Assembly: GCA_946481475.1 (NCBI GenBank)
Contig: CAMLOB010000151.1
Span: 1 to 8,038, forward strand
DNA: 8,038 nt
Direction of reading: 5' to 3'
Source of the DNA: an uncultured Chlorobiota bacterium
GTDB taxonomy: Bacteria > Bacteroidota > Kapaibacteriia > OLB7
The notes below the pieces were generated by a model. The model did no database searches. It worked only from the letters and a program-made list of their open reading frames with translations, and was not told the origin of the DNA. Positions within the stretch are counted from its first letter, which is position 1; every line of letters starts with the position of its first letter. Positions 1 through 6,252 of this stretch are shown here, one piece after another. The translations under genes and the position numbers were made by a program.

Positions 1-736
1 CTATCCGAATTCCGACTGGGTGCATCCGCCGACCGATCCGGCCGGGACCGACAGCCGCATTTTCTTCACCGGTCAGCCGCCACGCTTTGCCCCTCCGGAG
101 CGGGACGACGTCAGCGGCGGCGAGACGACCCTGACCTCTCCCCTGATGGACCTGACCTCCTACGGCGACCCGATGATCGTCTTCGATCGCTGGTTTATTC
201 ACTTCCAGCGGGATACCATCCTGGATTCTCTTGTCGTAGAGCTTTCAAACGATGATGGAGCATCATGGAAGAGAGCGTATGCGGAGGTAAAGGGGACGGC
301 AGGCTGGAAACGGGTGGTCATCTTTCCACGTGACTATCTTGCCCTGAGCGACCGGATGCGCATCCGCTTCCGCGTTTCCGATACGCTCGGGAACATCCTG
401 GTAGTAGCCGGCATGGACAACTTTGAAGTCATCGACAGAATATTCTCCGGCATCGATGAGAAGGAGGCAGAAGAAATCCGAGAGGAAGCCCTCACCTTCA
501 CTCTCCGGCCGAACCCTGCGGAGGGCGAAGTGACCCTCCATATCAACGGCACCGGCGAACAGACCCGTATAGAGTTGATCGATGCACTTGGCCGGACAAT
601 CGCAGTTCCGTACGAAGGGGCTCTTGCTCAGGGAGAGCACCACCTCTCCCTCTCCCGGGACCTGCAACCGGGCTGGTACATCGTCCGCATCGTTGCAGGC
701 CACCGGGTGGGTGTAGGGAGATTGGTGGTGAGGTGA
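1..736 (+). CDS. Secreted beta-sandwich protein with T9SS type A sorting domain (5'-truncated)
   Basis: This is the C-terminal part of an exported protein; about 244 residues are visible. The reading frame is open to the left edge (YPNSDW precedes the GTG at 20), so that GTG is internal and the true start and N-terminal domains are missing. Nucleotides about 105-435 encode a beta-sandwich resembling the MAM/concanavalin-like modules that follow peptidase domains in FCB-group secreted proteins. The visible hallmarks are VSGGETTLTSPLMDL, then a DRWF motif, ELSNDDGASW and a terminal GMDNFEVID. An acidic linker (IDEKEAEEIREEA) follows. The last ~78 residues (from 497) are a T9SS type A sorting domain: LRPNPAEGEV, IELIDALGRT, then PGWYIVRI and a final RLVVR. 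The family exits the outer membrane through T9SS, usually with tail removal and glycolipid anchoring. Enzymatic function cannot be told from this part. GC content is visibly higher than in genes to the right. It is convergent with the anti-sigma gene. Confidence 0.85.
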   Translation, partial: YPNSDWVHPPTDPAGTDSRIFFTGQPPRFAPPERDDVSGGETTLTSPLMDLTSYGDPMIVFDRWFIHFQRDTILDSLVVELSNDDGASWKRAYAEVKGTAGWKRVVIFPRDYLALSDRMRIRFRVSDTLGNILVVAGMDNFEVIDRIFSGIDEKEAEEIREEALTFTLRPNPAEGEVTLHINGTGEQTRIELIDALGRTIAVPYEGALAQGEHHLSLSRDLQPGWYIVRIVAGHRVGVGRLVVR

Positions 737-787
737 GTTATTCTATAGAAATCCAGGGTTTCCAACAGAAGCACTGTATATGCACTG

Positions 788-2602
788 TTATTTGATTTCC
801 CAAGCTTTATCAGAGACATCACTAGCCAAGACTTTTCTCAATTTCCATAGTCTCGCTTTACCATCTCCATGTGCTGTAGCAATGTAGCGCATGTCTTGAC
901 TGAACGAAGCTCTGCTTACGGGAATCCCTGCATCGACATCAAGCCGGATCGTTGCGACGACATTGGCTGAATCCAGATCTATAATTTTGACTGTACCATC
1001 ATAGCCGACTGAAGCCATTATCTTTTCCTCTTTTCCAAGAACCACTGCAGAGACAGGAGCACCGTCGTGATAGCTTCTTTCCAACAGGAGAGTTCCCGTC
1101 TCAACATCCCAGTACCTGACAACACCATCGTATCCACATGAAATCACCATTGTCCCGTCAGAGGTCAACTGTACGCCGTTGACCACTTTGCGTCTTGCGT
1201 TGTACTTGACTGGAAAAGGAAAGTGGGTAAACCGCTGTATTACCGTATCCGCAACTATGTCGATAACCGTTGCGTCACGATCTGAACCACTGGCAATCAT
1301 CCTGGTTCCGTCTTCGGTATACTCCATATAGCGGACGGCTTCGTTATGAGCTCCCTCCAACACTTCCAGCTCGGTCCCATCGGATAATCGATAGAAACTG
1401 ATTGTTCCGTCATCATTGCCGACAGCAACGGTCGTCCCGTCAGGACTGAAGGCGGCACTCCAGGGCACAGGATATTGATTTCCTCTACCATAAAAGATGT
1501 GTTGAAGAGCACCGGTCTGAACATCCCACACTCTCGCCGTTCCGTCCTGCGAGCAGGAAACAAAACGCGTGCCGTCCAGATTAAAGCGAGCATAGGTAAC
1601 AAACCCGGTGTGTCCCTCCATAGTCCGAACTGCTTTTCCTGAAAACACATCCCACAGAATGACGCGCGTATCAGACCCGACCGTTAAGAGGTATTTGCCA
1701 TCAGGACTGATTTCAGCTACGGAGACGCCACTATCATGCCCGGCAAAAACTCTGGACAAGCTTGGTTCCAGTTTCGCCGTGTCTTCAATCGACACCCGTA
1801 TTAAATTCGATGGAGTCTGAGGTACAACCTGATCGTCTGAAGCGGACCAGACAAACGGCTTATCGATGATACCCGATGCTATCTCACTCCATGAAGACCC
1901 GTTATCAGCACTATACTCGATCGTCACCGGCTCGGTTGTACCTGACCAGTCCACCTGAACAGCAGATCCCACTGAAAAATGCTCTCCTCCATTGGGAGTC
2001 AAGAGTTGGAAAGAAAGATCGGCTGGAGGAGATAATACGGCACTTGAATCGATGATCGGGGCACTTTCCATTCCTTCCCCGGATTCAATTGTTCTCGAAC
2101 GAATAGTCATAGCCTGGGGAAGTTCAGCGGCAGAAGCTTTCTGTCTGTCTACAGACTGCACAGCCGGCTTATGTTTGTTGACCGGTTCGCGAGTATCAGA
2201 AGGATGCTCCACCTGAGAGACTGCAGAAAAAGAAGCCGGATCGGCTGAGGAAGCCGAGGAACCGAATTTATTTCCACCAAGATATCCCAGACCGAGACCC
2301 ACAAGAAGAGCAAGGACTATCCCGGGCCACGTCTGCTTTGTAAACCAGTTGCCGGAACGAGGCTGACCGGTTCTCGTTTGCTCATACTGATGGATCCGAT
2401 CAAAAATCTTTGCCGACGATTGGGGATCGGGCACAGTCCGGATCACTTTCTGTGCAAATAAATTGGAGAGAGCAACATGCTCTATGAGCATGGATCGGCT
2501 CTCAACCGAAGCCACAAGATGCTGCATCAATTCCATCACCTGCCTGTCATCCCGCAACTCCCCTTCCAGCAGAGCAATAATATTTTCCTGTATATTCATC
2601 AT
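788..2602 (-). CDS. Transmembrane anti-sigma-like protein with periplasmic Ig and seven-bladed WD40 propeller
   Basis: Probable anti-sigma factor for the ECF sigma gene just upstream; 604 residues from the chosen ATG. Residues 1-60 form a helical anti-sigma-like segment (NIIALLEGELRDD, MQHLVAS, a VALSNLFA helix), but no HxxxCxxC zinc motif and no cysteine is present. Residues 92-109 are a glycine-rich transmembrane helix (GIVLALLVGLGLGYLGG), which should put the rest in the periplasm. Residues 115-195 are a low-complexity Ser/Ala/Pro linker. Residues 199-283 are an Ig-like domain (LLTPNGGE, VDWSG, IEYSADNGSSW, FVW, IRVS). Residues 285-590 carry seven WD40 blades, enough for one closed propeller. 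The first two are canonical (GH...WD); blades 3-6 are divergent. The end is SDVSDKAWEIK, resembling the final strand of the Ig domain. ATG at 2602 overlaps the sigma stop; ATG at 2599 is equally possible. The GTG at 2638 is less likely because it lies inside the sigma gene and encodes a non-conserved extension. The anti-sigma role is inferred from context and helix pattern; the ligand is unknown. Confidence 0.82.
   Translation of the reverse strand: MMNIQENIIALLEGELRDDRQVMELMQHLVASVESRSMLIEHVALSNLFAQKVIRTVPDPQSSAKIFDRIHQYEQTRTGQPRSGNWFTKQTWPGIVLALLVGLGLGYLGGNKFGSSASSADPASFSAVSQVEHPSDTREPVNKHKPAVQSVDRQKASAAELPQAMTIRSRTIESGEGMESAPIIDSSAVLSPPADLSFQLLTPNGGEHFSVGSAVQVDWSGTTEPVTIEYSADNGSSWSEIASGIIDKPFVWSASDDQVVPQTPSNLIRVSIEDTAKLEPSLSRVFAGHDSGVSVAEISPDGKYLLTVGSDTRVILWDVFSGKAVRTMEGHTGFVTYARFNLDGTRFVSCSQDGTARVWDVQTGALQHIFYGRGNQYPVPWSAAFSPDGTTVAVGNDDGTISFYRLSDGTELEVLEGAHNEAVRYMEYTEDGTRMIASGSDRDATVIDIVADTVIQRFTHFPFPVKYNARRKVVNGVQLTSDGTMVISCGYDGVVRYWDVETGTLLLERSYHDGAPVSAVVLGKEEKIMASVGYDGTVKIIDLDSANVVATIRLDVDAGIPVSRASFSQDMRYIATAHGDGKARLWKLRKVLASDVSDKAWEIK
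2597..2602 (-). promoter_or_regulatory. Stop-start overlap coupling sigma and anti-sigma translation
   Basis: On the minus strand the sequence reads ATGATGA. The TGA stop of the sigma gene (2601-2599) lies between two candidate ATG codons of the downstream gene (2602 and 2599). No good Shine-Dalgarno sequence sits at normal spacing. A GGAGG at 2631-2635 is 28 bases away, and only GAAAAGAAA is adjacent. Re-initiation by ribosomes finishing the sigma gene is therefore the likely way the partner is made, which would keep the two proteins in fixed proportion. Confidence 0.6.
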
Positions 2603-3147
2603 TTTCTTTTCGATAAGAGCGTTTTGCGATCCTCCCACAGCAGAGGCAATAGAATTTTTCGCAGATTCTTTTTTGCCCTGTGTATCCGATTCTTCACCAC
2701 ATGCAGTCCGATACCGAGAAGCTCGGAGATTTCTTCATAGCTGTATTCACGCATAACATGGAGAGTAAAGGCTTCGCGATATTGACAGGGGAGCTCCGCT
2801 AAAGCTCTTTGTAAATGATCTTGCGTATCGGCGTCGGCCATATCCGGTTCCCAGGAAGGCTCAGGAATGTCATCAAATGACGTATGGCGATTCTTGCGTT
2901 TGAGGTAATCAAAGCAACGTGATCGAGCCACAACAGTCAAGTATCCACGGACGTTCTGAATCTCCTTTCCCTCGCGACAATTCTCATAGAACTTGAAGAA
3001 CGTATCCTGATAGATGTCTTCGGCCGCATCTTTTTCTCCGATCATCAACTGGCAATAGCGGAAGATTGCAGCATGATGTCGTTGAAAGAGCTCAGCAAAA
3101 GCCTCCTCTTCTCCCTCCCTTACTCGTTGAAGAAGAGCTTGCTCCAT
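2599..3147 (-). CDS. ECF-type RNA polymerase sigma-70 factor
   Basis: An extracytoplasmic-function sigma factor that would direct RNA polymerase to a specific promoter set when released by its partner. It has 182 residues, normal for ECF factors, with only regions 2 and 4. Residues 5-80 are region 2 (LLQRVREGEEEAFAELFQRH; DAAEDIYQDTFFKFYE in 2.2; VRGYLTVVARSRCFDYLKRK in 2.3-2.4). An acidic linker spans about 91-110. Residues 112-166 are region 4 (LPCQYREAFTLHVMREYSYE, then EEISELLGIGLHVVKNRIHR and AKKNLRKIL), a helix-turn-helix for the -35 element. I chose ATG at 3147 because region 2 then starts at the usual distance. A GTG at 3180 would add 11 residues (MANTVNQYNED), and neither start has a clear ribosome-binding site. 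It is first in a two-gene operon with the WD40 membrane protein and divergent from asnB. Its regulon is not visible, apart from a possible promoter of its own. Confidence 0.9.
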   Translation of the reverse strand: MEQALLQRVREGEEEAFAELFQRHHAAIFRYCQLMIGEKDAAEDIYQDTFFKFYENCREGKEIQNVRGYLTVVARSRCFDYLKRKNRHTSFDDIPEPSWEPDMADADTQDHLQRALAELPCQYREAFTLHVMREYSYEEISELLGIGLHVVKNRIHRAKKNLRKILLPLLWEDRKTLLSKRK

Positions 3148-3423
3148 GTCTTCATTGTATTGGTTAACCGTATTAGCCACGTGATAGGACGAGGTGTTGA
3201 AGTTGCCGCCGAATTATGCAAGCCGTCCATCGGAATCAAATGCGAAAAAGACACACGGCAGACAGGCTAATGACGGCACAGTCCGGAAAAGTTCTCACCT
3301 GAACAATCAAAGGATGTCCTTCAGCACAAAAATGCGCATTACAATTCAATGCGATGGAAGGAAAGACTGAAGTTGTACCTTTCGAGCATTCAGGATGAAT
3401 GTGCCTTCTTCCAGTCAGTCACT
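3148..3423. other. Divergent intergenic region between sigma factor and asnB
   Basis: These 276 bases separate two divergently transcribed genes and must hold both promoters. Facing left, there is the ECF-like candidate at 3268-3294 and a TTTG/TAATTCGG pair around 3221-3240. Facing right, the best I find is TACAAT at 3340-3345 with no convincing -35 partner, so the asnB promoter is unresolved. No tRNA, riboswitch-like structure or small conserved ORF was recognised. A near-palindrome GTTC-N6-GAAC at 3291-3304 overlaps the ECF-like -35. Confidence 0.5.
3268..3294 (-). promoter_or_regulatory. Possible ECF-type promoter for the sigma/anti-sigma operon
   Basis: On the minus strand, GAACTT (3294-3289) is followed after 14 bases by GTCATTA (3274-3268). 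This resembles the AAC-containing -35 and GTC/TCA-type -10 of many ECF-dependent promoters. It lies about 120 bases upstream of the sigma ATG, so it would leave a long leader. A competing housekeeping-like or Bacteroidetes-like candidate, TTTG at 3240-3237 with TAATTCGG 20 bases on, is closer to the gene. Short motifs like these occur by chance, so this is only a candidate for autoregulation. Confidence 0.22.
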
Positions 3424-5343
3424 ATGTGCGGCATTGTCGGTCTCTACAACTATTCTGCCAGACAGCGTGTAGTCAGCCGGGATATTCTTCAGCGGATGAC
3501 TTCCACCATCCATCATCGAGGTCCTGATGATGACGGTATATATATATCCGATGATCATCGTGTTGGTCTCGGTTTTCGCCGGCTTTCCATTATCGACCTC
3601 TCTCAAGCCGGACATCAGCCGATGTCTAACCCGGAAAAAACGATCTGGCTAACGTTTAACGGGGAGATCTACAATCATCGTGAGCTTCGGCGTGATCTGG
3701 AATCAAAAGGGTATATCTATCGTTCCCTGACGGACACCGAGACAATCCTCTACGCCTATCAGGAATACGGACTTGACTTCATTGAGAAATTGTACGGCAT
3801 GTTCGGAATAGGAATTTGGGATTCTCGTTCCGAGCAACTCATTCTGATAAGAGATCGACTGGGAGTAAAACCCCTCTACTATACCCAGCAAAACGGATCG
3901 TTCTATTATGCCTCTGAGATCAAGGCTCTTCTGGAGCATCCGGACATTGCACGTGAGATGAATCGTCAGGGACTGTACGACTACCTTTCATTTTTCATCA
4001 CGCCTCCGAATCAGACGCTTTTCTCGAATATCCACAAGCTCGAAGCCGGTCACTACCTGATTGTAGACAAACAGGGAACGGTCCGAAAAAAACAGTACTG
4101 GGATATCCTACATCAGACCGAAATATACAGCCCAGAAACACTGAGCAGCGAAGAGTTCTGTGTTGAGGAAATCAGAAAGCTTCTCAGAGACTCAATTCGC
4201 CTTCGAATGATTGCCGATGTCCCCTTTGGAGTTCTTCTGTCGGGGGGTGTAGACTCTTCTCTGAACGTGGCTCTCATGGCCGAACAGATGGATCGTCCAG
4301 TACAGACATTTTCCATCGGCTTCAAGGATCTGAAAGAGCATAACGAACTGGAGCATGCACGGCTGATTGCCCGCAAGTTCCAGACAAATCATCACGAAGA
4401 CCTGATTGGCGAAGACGATGCAGTCAGGTTTCTTGAAAAAATGGTCTGGCATCAGGATGAACCGAACGCTGATCCGGCTTGTGTGCCCATGTTCTTTGTC
4501 AGCAAACTGGCACGTGAATCAGGAACGATTGTGGTACAGGTAGGCGAAGGAGCCGACGAAGAGTTCTCGGGGTATTCCCATTATCAGCAAGAGTTGCGCT
4601 ACTATCAACGGTTCTACCGCTTACCGCAGGTTTTCCACCGCCTTATCTATCCAGCTATCCGAAGCCTGAAACGAGATCAAGTCCTGGCCGATTACGCAAG
4701 GCGAGCAGCAGAGCGGGATACGCCCTTTTTCTATGGCGCTGTTCCCGCCTTTAGTGAACTCACAAAGCCAAAGCTGTTGGCTCAGGACTTTCTGCAAGAT
4801 CTGGAATCATCTTCTCGTATATCGCTGCAATATTTTGCTCAACTGGAATCAAGAACAAATGGTTTGCAGATTGATCACTTGCGTCGGATGATCTACTACG
4901 ACATGAAAAACCGTCTAGCAGAATTGCTGTTGATGCGTGTCGACAAGATGGCAATGGCAGCTTCGATAGAGGCTCGAGTTCCGTTTCTGGATCATCGAAT
5001 GGTCGAATTTGCATTTCGTGTACCGACTGCCCTAAAGGTCAAAAATGGCATTGGCAAGTACATTCTCAAGAAAGCGGCGGAAGGGATTCTACCGCAGGAA
5101 ACGATCTACCGATCAAAAAAGGGATTAAATTCTCCAATTGCCGAGTGGCTTCGACAGGGGGCTTTGGCCAATTACGCCGAAGAGATATTATTCTCGTCCC
5201 CCTTACTGACCGGATCGCTATTCAAAGAGCAATATATCCGGCATCTCTATCAACGACACATTACAGGCACGGCCAATCACTCAAAGCAGCTCTGGAGTCT
5301 CCTTATTCTGGCTTTGTGGCACAGACAGTATATTGAAAGATAA
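3424..5343 (+). CDS. asnB: AsnB-type glutamine-dependent amidotransferase (asparagine synthase family)
   Basis: Two-domain cytoplasmic enzyme of 639 residues. The N-terminal class II glutaminase releases ammonia from glutamine. The C-terminal ATP-pyrophosphatase domain adenylates a carboxylate and amidates it: aspartate to asparagine in classical AsnB, sugar uronates or peptidoglycan in paralogues. The start is fixed by MCGIVG: Cys2 becomes the N-terminal nucleophile, so the ATG at 3349 is wrong. Glutaminase landmarks are HHRGPDD (30-36), R53 in RRLSIIDLS, NGEIYN (79-84), D104 in TDTET, and RDRLGVKPLYY (143-153). Synthetase landmarks are the PP-loop SGGVDSS (273-279), GEGADEEFSGY (374-384), RVDKMAMAASIEARVPFLDH (505-524) and KYILKKAAEGILP (545-557). 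All catalytic positions I can check are present. It is longer than E. coli AsnB (about 554 residues), as are AsnB homologues in O-antigen and capsule loci. With the methyltransferase 32 bases downstream, a role in surface-glycan modification is as likely as asparagine supply. The symbol names the family, not a proven substrate. Confidence 0.92.
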   Translation: MCGIVGLYNYSARQRVVSRDILQRMTSTIHHRGPDDDGIYISDDHRVGLGFRRLSIIDLSQAGHQPMSNPEKTIWLTFNGEIYNHRELRRDLESKGYIYRSLTDTETILYAYQEYGLDFIEKLYGMFGIGIWDSRSEQLILIRDRLGVKPLYYTQQNGSFYYASEIKALLEHPDIAREMNRQGLYDYLSFFITPPNQTLFSNIHKLEAGHYLIVDKQGTVRKKQYWDILHQTEIYSPETLSSEEFCVEEIRKLLRDSIRLRMIADVPFGVLLSGGVDSSLNVALMAEQMDRPVQTFSIGFKDLKEHNELEHARLIARKFQTNHHEDLIGEDDAVRFLEKMVWHQDEPNADPACVPMFFVSKLARESGTIVVQVGEGADEEFSGYSHYQQELRYYQRFYRLPQVFHRLIYPAIRSLKRDQVLADYARRAAERDTPFFYGAVPAFSELTKPKLLAQDFLQDLESSSRISLQYFAQLESRTNGLQIDHLRRMIYYDMKNRLAELLLMRVDKMAMAASIEARVPFLDHRMVEFAFRVPTALKVKNGIGKYILKKAAEGILPQETIYRSKKGLNSPIAEWLRQGALANYAEEILFSSPLLTGSLFKEQYIRHLYQRHITGTANHSKQLWSLLILALWHRQYIER

Positions 5344-5375
5344 AGAACAAGGAAATTATTATAGAAGATTCTCTT

Positions 5376-6182
5376 ATGAGCTCTACAGAACTGAAAGATG
5401 AAGTACGTGAGTACTGGGACCGGCAATCATGCGGAACAGATGTCGCTGTGTCTTCGAAGTATTCTCGCGAATATTTTGAAGAGATTGAACAGTACCGATA
5501 TGATGTTGAACATGAGATCATGCCTTTTGCGCAGTTCAGCCGATGGCACGGCAAAAAGGTTCTTGAGGTTGGAGTAGGGGCGGGGACGGATTTCCTGCAA
5601 TGGGTACGATCAGGGGCAATCGCGTATGGGATCGATCTTACCACCGAGGGTATTGAGAATGTGCGGCATCGTCTTGATGTGTATGGGCTTCAATGCAAAG
5701 ACTTGCGCATAGGAGATGCAGAGAATATTCCGCATGAAGATAATTCTTTTGATCTGGTATACTCGTGGGGAGTCATTCATCACTCCCCTGATACCCTGAA
5801 AGCACTGGAAGAACTTGTGAGGGTTGCAAAGCCGGGAGGTAGAATCAAGATTATGGTCTATAACCGGCGTTCCCCCTATGTGGTGTACAAATATTTGCGC
5901 TGGGGACTTTTTGCAGGGAAGCCGTTTAAATCGATCAAGTCGATAATGGCAGAACATCAGGAAAGTCCCGGTACAAAAGCCTATACAGTCAAAGAGTTTA
6001 GGAAAATACTGAGTCAGCATCCCGTACGCATTGTATCCATTGATGCACCAGCCACTTACTATGATCTGCTACCTGATAAGTCTGCTCCTGCCCGTTGGCT
6101 TGCCTACGTCCTCACATTCTTGATGGGATTGAAACGTTGTGGATGGTTTCTGCGTGCTGATGTAGAAAAACATACAGCATAG
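5376..6182 (+). CDS. Class I SAM-dependent methyltransferase
   Basis: Predicted cytoplasmic methyltransferase of 268 residues using S-adenosylmethionine; substrate unknown. The Rossmann-fold motifs are in order: motif I VLEVGVGAGTDF (62-73), acidic ribose-binding D87 in YGIDLT, GDAENIP (113-119), motif II SFDLVYSWGVIHHSP (124-138) and motif III ELVRVAKPGGRIKI (146-159). The N-terminus (VREYWDRQSCGT, then SREYFEEIEQYRY and a WHGKKVLE lead-in) and the later ESPGTKAYTVKEF (196-208) match a family I know from polysaccharide and natural-product loci, where sugar or lipid O-methylation is often proposed. The C-terminal half contains an amphipathic or partly hydrophobic stretch (RWLAYVLTFLMGLKRCGWFL), which may contact membrane or substrate. 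ATG at 5376 fits the family N-terminus; upstream sequence is A/T-rich with no strong ribosome-binding site. It is probably co-transcribed with asnB and ends at the terminator immediately downstream. Confidence 0.9.
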   Translation: MSSTELKDEVREYWDRQSCGTDVAVSSKYSREYFEEIEQYRYDVEHEIMPFAQFSRWHGKKVLEVGVGAGTDFLQWVRSGAIAYGIDLTTEGIENVRHRLDVYGLQCKDLRIGDAENIPHEDNSFDLVYSWGVIHHSPDTLKALEELVRVAKPGGRIKIMVYNRRSPYVVYKYLRWGLFAGKPFKSIKSIMAEHQESPGTKAYTVKEFRKILSQHPVRIVSIDAPATYYDLLPDKSAPARWLAYVLTFLMGLKRCGWFLRADVEKHTA

Positions 6183-6230
6183 AACAAAGAATGTCGTGCT
6201 CTTTATGCAAAGAGCACGACATTCTTTGTT
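6183..6230. terminator. Bidirectional intrinsic terminator (perfect 22-bp inverted repeat)
   Basis: Arms at 6183-6204 and 6209-6230 are exact reverse complements around a 4-base ATGC loop. The GC-bearing core is GTCGTGCTCTTT paired with AAAGAGCACGAC. The outer part is AACAAAGAAT on one side and ATTCTTTGTT on the other, giving a U-rich run at the 3' side in either direction. It begins one base after the methyltransferase stop and ends 22 bases before the stop of the convergent WD40 gene, so it can serve both. Confidence 0.88.
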
Positions 6231-6252
6231 TCTATCGCTGGATTACTGCGTT

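Noticed and set aside
263..703. Long open frame on the minus strand opposite the left-hand T9SS gene
   Set aside because: It is a shadow of a convincing plus-strand gene with recognisable domains; its own translation shows no motif or family resemblance.
748..762. Small hairpin GAAATC-CAG-GGTTTC between the two convergent genes
   Set aside because: Only six pairs with one G-U and no following T-run; too weak to call a terminator.
771..788. Direct repeat GCACTGT-ATAT-GCACTGT at the end of the anti-sigma-like gene
   Set aside because: Seven-base units once repeated are expected by chance and no mobile element or attachment site adjoins them.
2603..2638. GTG start at 2638 for the anti-sigma-like gene, with a GGAGG nearby
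   Set aside because: The GGAGG at 2631-2635 lies inside that extension and is 28 bases from the ATG, so it serves neither start; the ATG overlapping the sigma stop is the typical coupled arrangement.
3291..3304. GTTC-N6-GAAC near-palindrome as an operator
   Set aside because: Four-base half-sites are common by chance and no regulator gene of that type is nearby; mentioned only because it overlaps the possible -35.
3349..3423. In-frame ATG 25 codons upstream of asnB
   Set aside because: The glutaminase needs cysteine directly after the initiator methionine, so MCGIVG at 3424 must be the start.
5610..6020. 136-codon open frame antisense to the methyltransferase
   Set aside because: The sense strand encodes all methyltransferase motifs in order; the antisense translation has no recognisable feature.
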